Source: Sulfuricurvum sp. PC08-66
GTDB lineage: Bacteria > Campylobacterota > Campylobacteria > Campylobacterales > Sulfurimonadaceae
Assembly (NCBI GenBank): GCA_000830255.1
Contig: JQIT01000005.1
Location: 186,001-250,000, forward strand
Length of the DNA stretch: 64,000 nt
Direction of reading: 5' to 3'
In this document: positions 18,468 to 27,488 of the stretch, in pieces
Layout of the letters: every line of letters begins with the position of its first letter
Position numbering within the stretch: position 1 is the first letter of the stretch
Notes under the pieces: generated by a model
Told to the model about the DNA's origin: nothing
Database searches by the model: none
The model's input: only the letters and a program-made list of their open reading frames with translations
Made by a program: the position numbers and the translations under genes

Positions 18468-18650
18468 ATGAACTCAACTGAACTATACGACAAAATCATC
18501 GAGCTAGGTAACGCATTTGCAAAAGATGGTGCTGAATTCAAAGAAAAAGGCAACAAAGCTGCAGGTGCTCGCGCTCGTAAAGCCTCTCTTGAGATGGGTA
18601 AACTTTTCGGTGAATACCGCAAAGCTACCATCAACGAGACAAAAAAATAG
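18468..18650 (+). CDS. Small histone H1/Hc1-like DNA-binding protein
   Basis: The 60-aa protein is rich in Lys, Arg and Ala (KEKGNKAAGARARKASLEM). It matches the short histone-H1-like proteins of bacteria that bind DNA non-specifically, beginning with a helix (ELYDKIIELGNAF). The ATG at 18468 has AAAGGACGG upstream. It is monocistronic, followed by a hairpin at 18661. Confidence 0.72.
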   Translation: MNSTELYDKIIELGNAFAKDGAEFKEKGNKAAGARARKASLEMGKLFGEYRKATINETKK

Positions 18651-18660
18651 TTCTAATGAC

Positions 18661-18677
18661 GTAGGCCTTTGGCCTAC
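18661..18677 (+). terminator. Hairpin after the histone-like gene
   Basis: GTAGGCC-TTT-GGCCTAC is a perfect 7-bp stem directly after the histone-like stop. The following bases are not T-rich, so it may be a weak terminator or a 3' RNA stabiliser for this probably abundant message. Confidence 0.45.
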
Positions 18678-18689
18678 ACTCACTCTCTT

Positions 18690-19043
18690 ATGACCACAAA
18701 AATCTACCTAAATACCACTTTTCAAGAATATCTTTCCACATTTGACACAAGCGAAACGCTTATCCTCAGCACGCAAAATTTACGCTACAAAAGTATGCAA
18801 AACGCGCGGGTTTTTCAAGTAAGAACGGCTGATATTTTTGATAGAGCCATTGGTGACTTTTATGCAAGCGATATTATTCTAGACCTCTTTGACGATTTGG
18901 CGCGTACTATCCCAGAGGCGCTAGGTGCCTTCTTGGATGATTACGAGGCGGGAATTTTTCAAACTACGCAATTGCACATCGTAGTCAAAGAGCGCTCCTT
19001 GATAGAAAAATGGGAGCTTTATGATGTCCTTGATATGGGATGA
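18690..19043 (+). CDS. Hypothetical protein
   Basis: The 117-aa protein starts at the internal ATG (MTTKIYL), because the longer frame would run through the hairpin at 18661. It has alternating strands and helices (TLILSTQNLRYKS, FYASDIILDLFDDLARTIPEAL) and no signal peptide. It overlaps the HIT gene by 23 bp, so the two are co-transcribed. Function is unknown. Confidence 0.6.
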   Translation: MTTKIYLNTTFQEYLSTFDTSETLILSTQNLRYKSMQNARVFQVRTADIFDRAIGDFYASDIILDLFDDLARTIPEALGAFLDDYEAGIFQTTQLHIVVKERSLIEKWELYDVLDMG

Positions 19044-19392
19044 TGCGTTTGTCACACTCTCGTTGGAGCCTCACACCAATCCATGGGTGATTGTACGACT
19101 AAAAGCCCCCTGCAAAGAGCTTTCACACCTCTCTGTTGAAGAGAATCAGCGTCTTTTTGGGTATGTGTTGGCGGTAGAAAAAGCTATGCTAGAGTATTTC
19201 AACCCCACCAAAATCAATGTAGCAAGTTTTGGAAATATACTTCCTCAAGTGCATTGGCATGTTCAAGCACGCTTTGCCGAGGATGACTATTTTCCTAATT
19301 CATTGTGGGGAGCTAAAGTACGAGAGAGTTTTGTGTGTGAAGCTTCGATAGAGGAGTTTGTGCCCTTTTTGAGGGCACGATTAGCGCATTAA
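19021..19392 (+). CDS. HIT-domain protein
   Basis: The 123-aa protein has the HIT signature as LPQVHWHVQARF followed by FPNSLWG, the pattern of the proteobacterial HIT subgroup in which the first histidine is replaced by Gln. HIT enzymes hydrolyse dinucleoside polyphosphates or nucleoside phosphoramidates. The 3' end overlaps the convergent DEAD-box gene by 4 bp. Confidence 0.8.
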   Translation: MMSLIWDDAFVTLSLEPHTNPWVIVRLKAPCKELSHLSVEENQRLFGYVLAVEKAMLEYFNPTKINVASFGNILPQVHWHVQARFAEDDYFPNSLWGAKVRESFVCEASIEEFVPFLRARLAH

Positions 19393-21026
19393 GACCAGCG
19401 ATTGTTGTCGTTGCTTGGGCGGCTGTTGCCACCGCCGCTGCGATTGCCATCGTTGCTACGTGGACGACTGCTGTTACGGTCACTGGAGTTACCACGGTAA
19501 CCGCCGCCACCTTCGCTGCTACGTGGGCGGTCGCCACCACCACTGCGTGGTCCACGACTACTACTGCCGCCGCTGTTACGACGACCCTTGAAAGTACGAC
19601 CACCGCCGCCACCATGAGGAGAGCTAGAGAGTCGCTCTAGCAATGTTTCGAGGCGTTTTTGAGGAATACCGATGGTATTTGGCCCTTGAACCTCTTGATT
19701 TTCTATCAAGAGTGAAGCCATTTTGTAGAGAATCGATTCCAAATCCAAATCCTCTTTGAGTGCATCGATAATCATATGCGCATCATCACGAACGTGTTTT
19801 GCTTCGATTTGGGCAATCAATTTTGAGAAGTATTGTTTGACAACATCGCTTTTGCTTGGGATGTAACAATGTTCCATCGTAGTGCCCACTTTGGCTTTGA
19901 TACGTTGAAGCTCTTTGAATTCGTGCGGCGTTACAAGCGTGATAGCTTTGCCTTTTTGACCAGCACGTCCCGTACGACCGATGCGGTGGACGTAGCTTTC
20001 TGGGTCAAAAGGAATATGGTAGTTGAAAACGTGGCTGATGTTGTCGATGTGAAGTCCACGTGCGGCGACATCCGTAGCGACCAAAATCTCTACGTCGTTG
20101 CCTTTGAAGCTTTTGATAACTGCTTCACGTGTGCGTTGCTCCATGTCACCATGTAGCCCTTTGGCGTGGTATCCAGCGGCAGTGAGAACCGTCGATACGC
20201 GCTCTACTTCGCTTTTGGTGCGGCAAAAGACGACCGATTTGGTAGACTCTTCAGCATCCATAAGACGAATCATCGCATCATCGCGTTCACTCTCTTCGAT
20301 GACGTAGTAGAGTTGTGAGATGTCAGAGTTGGTGGTCTCTTCACGTGTCACAGAGATAAAGACAGGCTCTTTGAGGATACGTTTGGCAAGCTCTTTTATC
20401 GGTTTGGGCATTGTCGCAGAAAAGAGCAACGTTTGACGCTCTTTGGGCAAGTAGGTGAAGATTTCATTGATATCATCCAAAAAGCCCATATCAAGCATCT
20501 CATCCGCTTCATCGAGGACGACAGTGGTAGGATTAAACGTTTTGATTTGACGGCTAGAGAGTAGGTCTAGCAAACGTCCAGGGGTGGCTACGACGATTTG
20601 TGCGCCGCGCTCGATAAGCTCGATTTGGCGTTGGCTAGAGCGTCCACCATAAATAGTGACGGTGTTGACACCACTAAAACGTCCCAAAGTATAAAGCTCG
20701 TCGCTTACTTGGTTAGCCAGTTCACGCGTAGGTGTGATAATCAAAATTTCGATACCACCGTTGTAGTGCATACGTTCGATGGCAGGGATACCAAAAGCGG
20801 CAGTTTTACCTGTACCTGTGTGCGCTTGTGCTACGACATCGTGACCCGCCATAATGACAGGAATCGCTTCAGCTTGAATAGGACTAGCGAGTTTGAAGCC
20901 TTTGGCATCGATAGCGCGTTGGATATTGGGTTTGAGGTTGAAAGAGGCGAAGAGGACTTCGGGGGCTGATGCTGCATCGACAGCAATAACTTTTTCGGCG
21001 CCGAGTTCGGCAGTGGTCTGTGACAT
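19389..21026 (-). CDS. deaD: DEAD-box ATP-dependent RNA helicase
   Basis: The 545-aa helicase has the Q motif, AHTGTGKT (motif I), PTRELA, VLDEADEM (II), SAT (III) and HRIGRTGR (VI). A DbpA/CsdA-like region follows, then a C-terminal tail of about 70 residues rich in Gly, Arg, Ser and Asn. It probably unwinds structured RNA in ribosome assembly or cold adaptation. A TATAAT lies 74 bp upstream, so the message has a leader of about 65 nt. Confidence 0.92.
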   Translation of the reverse strand: MSQTTAELGAEKVIAVDAASAPEVLFASFNLKPNIQRAIDAKGFKLASPIQAEAIPVIMAGHDVVAQAHTGTGKTAAFGIPAIERMHYNGGIEILIITPTRELANQVSDELYTLGRFSGVNTVTIYGGRSSQRQIELIERGAQIVVATPGRLLDLLSSRQIKTFNPTTVVLDEADEMLDMGFLDDINEIFTYLPKERQTLLFSATMPKPIKELAKRILKEPVFISVTREETTNSDISQLYYVIEESERDDAMIRLMDAEESTKSVVFCRTKSEVERVSTVLTAAGYHAKGLHGDMEQRTREAVIKSFKGNDVEILVATDVAARGLHIDNISHVFNYHIPFDPESYVHRIGRTGRAGQKGKAITLVTPHEFKELQRIKAKVGTTMEHCYIPSKSDVVKQYFSKLIAQIEAKHVRDDAHMIIDALKEDLDLESILYKMASLLIENQEVQGPNTIGIPQKRLETLLERLSSSPHGGGGGRTFKGRRNSGGSSSRGPRSGGGDRPRSSEGGGGYRGNSSDRNSSRPRSNDGNRSGGGNSRPSNDNNRWS

Positions 21027-21099
21027 TGTGATCCTTGATGTTTAGACCCCGATAAGATGATTGTGCCATGCGAAGAAGAGGTCTGTGAAGATTTGGCGA

Positions 21100-21105
21100 A
21101 TTATA
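21100..21105 (-). promoter_or_regulatory. Probable -10 of deaD
   Basis: On the minus strand GTGTATAATTCG places a perfect TATAAT at 21105-21100. A leader of about 65 nt to the ATG at 21026 would follow, as in cold-regulated helicase genes. No good -35 is visible, which is common in Campylobacterota. Confidence 0.5.
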
Positions 21106-21176
21106 CACATCCAAACTGATAACAAACACCGATAAAAAAATTGCATGGTATCATACCTGCTAAAAAAGGATGGGAT

Positions 21177-22433
21177 GTGTCGATTGAACTCATTTGGCTT
21201 GTCGTAGGTGTAGGATTTTTGGTGCTTTTTGGAGCCTTTGGCTACTATTGGAGCAAAAGCCAAGCACATATTCAACTCCTGCGTGACGCACTCCAACAAG
21301 CCTCCATCGAGCGTGCCTCTCTCGAAAAAGAGTTAGCTTTGACACAAACGCACCATGCAGAAAAAATCACCCTTATCGAAGCGACAAAAAAGCGTCTCGA
21401 AGAGGATTTTGCCGCCATCACAACCAAGCTGTATGAGGAGCGAAGCCGCGCTTTTGTGGTCGACAATGAAAAATCTTTGCAACAGCTTCTGACGCCGTTC
21501 AAAGAGCAAATTACCAAATTTGAACAGCAGGTCTCCCAAGCCTACACCATCGAGGGCAAAGAGCGTGCAGTGCTCAAAAACGAGCTGGAAAATTTGCAAA
21601 AACTCAATCAACAACTGCGTAGCGACGCTATCAATCTCACGCAAGCTTTGAGAGGCGACTCCAAAGCGCAAGGCAATTGGGGTGAGGTGATTTTGGAGCG
21701 TGTGCTTGAAGAGTCTGGACTACGCAAAGGGCATGAGTATGAGGTGCAAACGTCGTTGCAAAACAGCGAGGGCAAACGCTATCAGCCTGATGTGATTGTC
21801 CATCTACCCAATCGTCGCGACATCGTCATCGACTCCAAAGTCTCTCTCGTAGCGTACGAGCGCGCTATTGCCTCTGAAGATGCGACACAAAAAGCGCTTG
21901 CCACCAAAGAGCATTTGGCCTCGATAAAGGTGCATATCGATGGACTCAGTGCCAAGCGTTATGAGACACTTTTGGGGGTTGAGAGCTTGGATTTTGTGCT
22001 GATGTTTATGCCTATCGAGGGAGCTTTTATGTTGGCACTCGAAGCGGATGGGACGATTTTCACCAAGGCTTTTGCACAAAATATTATGATTGTTAGCCCC
22101 TCGACACTTTTGGTGACACTGCGTACCATCGAGCATATGTGGAGCAACGCCTATCAAAACCGAAATGCCTTGGAGATTGCGGAAAAGGCGGGGAATTTGT
22201 ACGACAAATTTGTCGCTTTTGTAGAGGAGCTAGAGAAATTAGGTACCAATATCGAGCGCACCCAAAACAGCTATACCGAAGCGATGAAAAAACTCAAAAC
22301 TGGCTCTGGGGATATTATGGGCCGTATCGAGGGATTGCGCAAGTTGGGTGTGAAGGGCAAAAAAGAGCTACTCAAAACCCAGACAGGTCAAAGCCTCAAG
22401 CTGGAGTGGGACGACCAAACAGACGTGCAATGA
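21177..22433 (+). CDS. rmuC: RmuC-family DNA recombination protein
   Basis: The protein is about 418 aa: an N-terminal membrane anchor (IELIWLVVGVGFLVLFG), a long coiled coil (residues 30-150) and the RmuC nuclease-like domain (GNWGEVILERVLEESGL, QPDVIVHLPNRRDIVIDSKV, MFMPIEGAF). RmuC limits inversions at short repeats. I chose GTG 21177 behind AAAAAAGGA; the ATG at 21141 lacks a ribosome site. Confidence 0.88.
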   Translation: MSIELIWLVVGVGFLVLFGAFGYYWSKSQAHIQLLRDALQQASIERASLEKELALTQTHHAEKITLIEATKKRLEEDFAAITTKLYEERSRAFVVDNEKSLQQLLTPFKEQITKFEQQVSQAYTIEGKERAVLKNELENLQKLNQQLRSDAINLTQALRGDSKAQGNWGEVILERVLEESGLRKGHEYEVQTSLQNSEGKRYQPDVIVHLPNRRDIVIDSKVSLVAYERAIASEDATQKALATKEHLASIKVHIDGLSAKRYETLLGVESLDFVLMFMPIEGAFMLALEADGTIFTKAFAQNIMIVSPSTLLVTLRTIEHMWSNAYQNRNALEIAEKAGNLYDKFVAFVEELEKLGTNIERTQNSYTEAMKKLKTGSGDIMGRIEGLRKLGVKGKKELLKTQTGQSLKLEWDDQTDVQ

Positions 22434-22848
22434 TATTGCCAAACTCTTTGTGTTTGGTGTAGTAGCGTGTGGGAAAATCGGCATGCGGATTGCCCACATC
22501 GATTTGATAGGAGTGTAGATAGTGCGCTAGCTCACTCAAATCGATAGCCTCAAAAGGCTTGCCCAAAAGTGTGCTTTTTGTATTGGCTTCATCGATGATA
22601 AAAGCCAATTGGCGCAAGTTTACCAAATCAAACCAGCGCAAAAAAGTCTCAAACGTGAGGTTTTCAAGCGCATCGCCTTCGGGAGTAAGTAATCTATTTT
22701 GGGCTTGCAAACGTTGAAGCGTATCGAGGATGATCTGCGCGGCTGGCATAATGCCCTCTTTCCAAAAGGGCGCCTCATCGCTACTGTCGAGGCGCTTTTG
22801 CAGGGCTTGCAAGAAGAGTTTTTTGTCTTGTGCACTTTCCAAAAACAT
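22396..22848 (-). CDS. Hypothetical helical protein
   Basis: The 150-aa protein overlaps the rmuC end by 38 bp on the opposite strand and precedes nothing on its own strand. It is helical (ESAQDKKLFLQALQKRL, TFETFLRWFDLVNLRQLAFII) with no signal peptide and no known motif. It follows pssA by 8 bp and may share its message. Confidence 0.6.
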   Translation of the reverse strand: MFLESAQDKKLFLQALQKRLDSSDEAPFWKEGIMPAAQIILDTLQRLQAQNRLLTPEGDALENLTFETFLRWFDLVNLRQLAFIIDEANTKSTLLGKPFEAIDLSELAHYLHSYQIDVGNPHADFPTRYYTKHKEFGNIIARLFGRPTPA

Positions 22849-22856
22849 TTCGCGAC

Positions 22857-23417
22857 CTAGGGGTGGGGGATTTTGACTTTGGAGTTAAGCAGTGCCCCAA
22901 TGACAAAAATCATCACCATATAGGCATAGGGCGAGGAGAGTGCTGTGTAGGTGTGTGTGAGGTAAACCACGAAGAGCAAAATCGCTCCTAGTGGTGTCGG
23001 TACGCCTGTGAAGAAGCGCGCCACTTCACCTACATGCGTCGTGAGATTGAAGGTAATGAGACGACGAAGCCCCGCCAAAATGTAGTAGAGCATTACTGCT
23101 GCGCCCAAAATTTGCACTGTGGTATCGGTGCTTTTGAAAATCACCTCATAGATCAAAAACGAAGGTGCCAAGACGAAGGTGATGAAATCGGCAAAGCTGT
23201 CGATTTGAACGCCAAAAGGGTTGGAAAGCTTGAATTTTCGGGCAATTTTGCCATCGAAAATATCAAAAGCACCCCCAATCCACGCGGCGATAATAGCAAA
23301 GTCGTAGCGACCGTGCGCGATAAAAAAGAGAGCAATAACTCCCATGCTGACGTTAACAAAGGTGAAACAATTGGCCAGATTGAAATGAGATGCAGGGCGA
23401 AAGAGAAACGCGAACAA
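22857..23417 (-). CDS. pssA: CDP-diacylglycerol-serine O-phosphatidyltransferase
   Basis: The 186-aa membrane enzyme makes phosphatidylserine. The CDP-alcohol phosphotransferase motif is present as DIFDGKIAR, then GVQIDSFAD (the D-G-x2-A-R-x8-G-x3-D-x3-D pattern, about residues 52-76). There are five or six further hydrophobic helices. It is shorter than many PssA proteins (about 230-250 aa) at the C-terminus. Confidence 0.85.
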   Translation of the reverse strand: MFAFLFRPASHFNLANCFTFVNVSMGVIALFFIAHGRYDFAIIAAWIGGAFDIFDGKIARKFKLSNPFGVQIDSFADFITFVLAPSFLIYEVIFKSTDTTVQILGAAVMLYYILAGLRRLITFNLTTHVGEVARFFTGVPTPLGAILLFVVYLTHTYTALSSPYAYMVMIFVIGALLNSKVKIPHP

Positions 23418-23510
23418 CGAAGCTCCTTGTTTTTCTTGGCATTATAGCCAATTGCGTCTGTGGGGAGGGTGCCTTTGTGGTATAATCGAAAGAAACAAAA
23501 AGTGGTGGCG

Positions 23511-23903
23511 ATGGCAAAAATAGTCAAATCTGATGAAGCGTGGAGAAGCCAACTCTCTCCTTTGGCGTACGATGTATGCCGTCTCAAAGGAACTGAGCGT
23601 GCTTTTACGGGAGCTTTTTGGGATACCAAAGCCGAAGGGTTGTATCGATGTGCTTGTTGCGGTGCGCCACTTTTTAGCAGCCAGACCAAATTCGATTCAG
23701 GTACAGGATGGCCGAGCTACTTTGCCCCTGTCTCACCCGATGCAATTATCGAGCATCGAGACACCTCACACGGCATGATTCGCACCGAAGTTGTATGCGC
23801 GGCGTGTGATGCGCATTTGGGACACCTCTTCCCCGATGGCCCCGCTCCCACGGGTGCACGCTACTGTATCAACTCTGTTTCGCTCACTTTTGAGGAGGCG
23901 TAA
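23511..23903 (+). CDS. msrB: Methionine-R-sulfoxide reductase B
   Basis: The 130-aa enzyme reduces methionine-R-sulfoxide. It has the Zn cysteines C47/C50 and C96/C99, GTGWPS, and the catalytic C119 in RYCINS. The ATG at 23511 ([11 protein letters not shown]) is used rather than an upstream in-frame ATG. It ends 3 bp before the HD-GYP gene and heads an oxidative-stress operon with ovoA/ovoB. Confidence 0.93.
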   Translation: MAKIVKSDEAWRSQLSPLAYDVCRLKGTERAFTGAFWDTKAEGLYRCACCGAPLFSSQTKFDSGTGWPSYFAPVSPDAIIEHRDTSHGMIRTEVVCAACDAHLGHLFPDGPAPTGARYCINSVSLTFEEA

Positions 23904-23906
23904 TCG

Positions 23907-25541
23907 ATGGATGCCCACACTGCACTGCTAGAGCAAGAGATTGCTCACCTACAACACAAACTCAAACTCCAACAAGAGCATATTAATACCCTCCAAGCTA
24001 TCGGTACCGCACTTTCTGCTGAGAATAATCTCAACAAACTTTTGGAGATGATTCTCGAAGAGGCCAAGCGCTTCACCAATGCAGACGGTGGGACGCTCTA
24101 TTTGATGAGTAACGATGAGCGATTTTTGCACTTTACGGTGGTGCAGACTGACTCATTGGGTATCAAAATGGGTGGCGTTCAAGGCGCTATGACGTGGCCA
24201 CCTTTGCCACTTTATAAAACAGACGGCACCAAAAACCAAGAGATGGTTGCCGCGATGTGTGCCCTTTCGGGTGAGGCGATTAATATTCCTGATGTGTACG
24301 AAGCGGAAGGGTTCAACTTCGAAGGTACCAAAAAATTTGATGCAGGTACGGGGTTTCGCTCCAAATCGATGCTCGTTATTCCGATGAAAAATTACGAAAA
24401 TGAGGTCATCGGGGTGTGTCAGTTGATCAACTGTATCGACCCCATCACCCGAGAGACGGTGCCTTTTAGTGCCGAGTTTGAAGCCTCTGCGCTTTCGCTT
24501 GCCAGTCAAGCCGCCGTTGCTATTACCAACGTCCAACTCATCAACGATTTGCGCGAGCTTTTGGAAGCCTTCATCAAAAGCATTGCAAGCGCAATCGACG
24601 CCAAGTCACCCTACACAGGGGGTCACGTACGTAAAGTCGCAGAGATTGCAATGCTCTTGGCAAATGAGATTAGCGAATGCGATGAGGGACCTTACCGAGA
24701 TATTCACTACACCTACGATGAGCTCAATCAAATTCGTATCGCAGCACTCATGCACGACGTGGGCAAAATTACCACGCCTGAATATATCATGGACAAATCG
24801 ACCAAGCTAGAGACCATCTACGACCGTATCGAGACGGTCAAGACGCGTTTTGAGCTACTCAAAAGGGACAAAAAAATCGCCCTTTTAGAGGCGAAATTGG
24901 CACTCTCAGATGCCAGCGAAGAGGATACACGCTTTTTGGATGAGGCGTATGCCAACGATATTGCGCAAATCGATGCGGATATGGCGTTTATCAAAGAGTC
25001 CAATATTGGTGGCGAATTTATGAGTGACGACAAAATCGCACGCATCAAAGCCATCGCCGCACAAACATGGCATGCAGATGGTCAAACCCTACCGATGTTG
25101 AGCGAAAATGAGGTCTACAATCTCAATATTCGCAAAGGTACCTTGACCGAAGAGGAGCGCCAAATCATCAACTACCACGCGACGATGAGTAATACCATGC
25201 TTGAAGCGTTGCCATTCCCCAAAAAGCTCTCACGTGTTCCTGCCATCGCAGGTGGACACCATGAAAAACTCAACGGCAAGGGCTACCCCAAAGGGTTGCG
25301 TGCCGATGAGCTAGGACTTGAGGCACGTATCATGGCGGTGGCAGATATTTTTGAAGCACTCACCGCTTCTGACCGCCCTTACAAAGAGGCGAAAAAAATG
25401 TCCGAAACGATGAAAATTTTGAGCTTCATGGTCAAAGATGGCGATATTGACGGCGAACTACTAGAGTTTTTCTACAAGCGCAATTTGCACCTCAAATACG
25501 GTATCAACGAACTCAAACCTGAACAACTCGATATCGAGTAG
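23907..25541 (+). CDS. GAF + HD-GYP phosphodiesterase
   Basis: The 544-aa cytoplasmic protein has an N-terminal coiled coil, a GAF domain (about residues 30-205, NADGGTLYLM and SMLVIPMKN) and an HD-GYP domain. H283-D284 and the G459-Y460-P461 triad are present (HHEKLNGKGYPKGL). HD-GYP enzymes degrade c-di-GMP. About 110 extra residues, partly coiled coil, separate the HD motif from the LTEEERQIINYH helix, so the catalytic domain is split by an insertion. It lies between msrB and ovoA with 3- and 9-bp gaps. Confidence 0.85.
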   Translation: MDAHTALLEQEIAHLQHKLKLQQEHINTLQAIGTALSAENNLNKLLEMILEEAKRFTNADGGTLYLMSNDERFLHFTVVQTDSLGIKMGGVQGAMTWPPLPLYKTDGTKNQEMVAAMCALSGEAINIPDVYEAEGFNFEGTKKFDAGTGFRSKSMLVIPMKNYENEVIGVCQLINCIDPITRETVPFSAEFEASALSLASQAAVAITNVQLINDLRELLEAFIKSIASAIDAKSPYTGGHVRKVAEIAMLLANEISECDEGPYRDIHYTYDELNQIRIAALMHDVGKITTPEYIMDKSTKLETIYDRIETVKTRFELLKRDKKIALLEAKLALSDASEEDTRFLDEAYANDIAQIDADMAFIKESNIGGEFMSDDKIARIKAIAAQTWHADGQTLPMLSENEVYNLNIRKGTLTEEERQIINYHATMSNTMLEALPFPKKLSRVPAIAGGHHEKLNGKGYPKGLRADELGLEARIMAVADIFEALTASDRPYKEAKKMSETMKILSFMVKDGDIDGELLEFFYKRNLHLKYGINELKPEQLDIE

Positions 25542-25550
25542 GTTGCGGTT

Positions 25551-27488
25551 ATGCGTGTGATACCCTCTCTTTTTGGCACGGATAGTCAGACCAAACGTGC
25601 CGAAATCTTAGAGTACTTTTTGTCCACTTTTGACCTTTACGAGAAGCTTTTTGAGCCTATCGTAGAGGATAAACATTTTCGCATTGCTCCTGATGCACAA
25701 CGCCATCCCCTTATCTTTTATTTTGGTCACACAGCGGTTTTTTATATCAATAAGCTCGTTTTGTCAGGGGTGATAGAGGAGCGTATCGATGCGCAAATGG
25801 AGGCTATTTTTGCCGTGGGTGTCGATGAGATGGTGTGGGACGATTTGGAGGCTTCGCACTACCCTTGGCCTACAGTAGGCTCTACGCGCGATTATCGCCG
25901 TCGTGTGCGAGAGCGCATTGCCGCACTTATCGCTACTGCGCCTCTCACACTTCCTATTAGATGGGAGGATAATTTTTGGTGGGTATTGCTCATGGCAATA
26001 GAACACGAAAATATCCATCTGGAGACCTCTTCGGTGTTGATTCGACAGCTCGATAGTGCGTATGTGCGCCCTCATGCACAATGGGCAATAGCCACCGATG
26101 CCTCGATGCAAACACCTACCAATGATTGGGTAGCCATTGCAGGGGGTACTGTATCGATGGGCAAAGCTGTCGAGGCGGATTACTACAGTTGGGACAATGA
26201 ATACGGTGAAGCAACCGTCGAGGTAGCCCCTTTTGAAGCAATGCGCTCACTCATCTCCAACGGCGAATTTTGGGCATTTGTAGAGGCGGGTGGCTATGCA
26301 CAACCAGAGTGGTGGGACGAGGAGGGGGCGCAGTGGCTTTTGGAGTCCAAACGTACCTATCCCAAATTTTGGGTAGCGCGAAGCGACGGTAGTTATGCCT
26401 ATCGAGCGATGCTAGAGATTATCGATATGCCCTACAATTGGGCTGTCGATGTCAACTACCACGAGGCAAAAGCGTACTGTAATTACCTCTCACAAAAACT
26501 TGGTCAGAACATCACGCTACCAAGCGAAGCGCAATGGTACGCCATAGCACAGCAAGCAGGTGTGGGTGAGGTGATGCACGAGGGCAATATCGCGTTGCGA
26601 CACGCTTCAAGCTGTAGTGTCGATAGATACCGTTTCGGAGAGCTTTTCGATGTGTGTGGCAACGTGTGGCAGTGGACATCGACCCCTATCGATGGCTATC
26701 GGGGCTTTCGCGTGCACCCCTTTTATGATGACTTTTCGACCCCTACCTTCGATGGCAAACACAATCTCATCAAGGGCGGCTCATGGATATCGACAGGTAA
26801 TGAGACACTTTTGTCGTCGCGCTACGCTTTTCGTCGTCATTTCATGCAACATGCAGGTTTTCGACCCATACGTGGCAGTGCTGTAGGCACGACGGATGAG
26901 GTCAAACCGCTCTTCATCGATGAGGAGATAGCGCACTTATGCCAACGCCATTATGGTGCCAAGGCGCAGTATCCTTTGGCGATGGTGGAGTATCTGGTGG
27001 GCTTTATCGAGCATCCATCGCGTGCTCACGTGCTTGAGCTTGGGTGTGAAGTGGGACGTGGCGCTTTTGAGCTTGCGCGTCATGTGGCGCAGGTGACGGC
27101 GTTGGATTTCACGGCACGCTCTATTGCTGTGAGTGTCGCCCTACAGCAAAATGGTCGTGTGGAGGGGGTGGATTTGGAGGCAATGGGAGTTGCCGCTCAT
27201 GCTTCCAAAGTCGCCTTTTTCCAAGGCGATGCTTGTAACCTCAAACCGCACTACAGCGATTATGATGCCATTATCGCCACGGCAGATGTGCTTGGTCTCT
27301 ATGCACCGCAAGAGTTTTTGGATGAAATTGCCCATCGACTTGGTTTAAATGGCGTACTTTTGTTGGCGGCAAGCGCATGGAGCACCTCGATGACAGCACC
27401 CATCGAAACACTCTGCCACAGCATCGCACCTAGCACCACCATAGCAGGCTTAGAGGTGCGTGTGTGGCGCAAAAACAGCGATGTTTGA
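25551..27488 (+). CDS. ovoA: OvoA-like 5-histidylcysteine sulfoxide synthase
   Basis: The 645-aa protein has the OvoA order: a DinB-like domain with iron ligands H152-xxx-H156-x-E158, a formylglycine-enzyme-like domain (about 185-450, VAIAGGTVSMGKAVE, CGNVWQWTSTP, HAGFRP), and a C-terminal SAM methyltransferase (LELGCEVGRGAFELA). OvoA joins cysteine to the C5 of histidine with O2 and later methylates the product. With OvoB next door it predicts ovothiol A synthesis. It is in an operon with msrB and HD-GYP. Confidence 0.85.
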   Translation: MRVIPSLFGTDSQTKRAEILEYFLSTFDLYEKLFEPIVEDKHFRIAPDAQRHPLIFYFGHTAVFYINKLVLSGVIEERIDAQMEAIFAVGVDEMVWDDLEASHYPWPTVGSTRDYRRRVRERIAALIATAPLTLPIRWEDNFWWVLLMAIEHENIHLETSSVLIRQLDSAYVRPHAQWAIATDASMQTPTNDWVAIAGGTVSMGKAVEADYYSWDNEYGEATVEVAPFEAMRSLISNGEFWAFVEAGGYAQPEWWDEEGAQWLLESKRTYPKFWVARSDGSYAYRAMLEIIDMPYNWAVDVNYHEAKAYCNYLSQKLGQNITLPSEAQWYAIAQQAGVGEVMHEGNIALRHASSCSVDRYRFGELFDVCGNVWQWTSTPIDGYRGFRVHPFYDDFSTPTFDGKHNLIKGGSWISTGNETLLSSRYAFRRHFMQHAGFRPIRGSAVGTTDEVKPLFIDEEIAHLCQRHYGAKAQYPLAMVEYLVGFIEHPSRAHVLELGCEVGRGAFELARHVAQVTALDFTARSIAVSVALQQNGRVEGVDLEAMGVAAHASKVAFFQGDACNLKPHYSDYDAIIATADVLGLYAPQEFLDEIAHRLGLNGVLLLAASAWSTSMTAPIETLCHSIAPSTTIAGLEVRVWRKNSDV

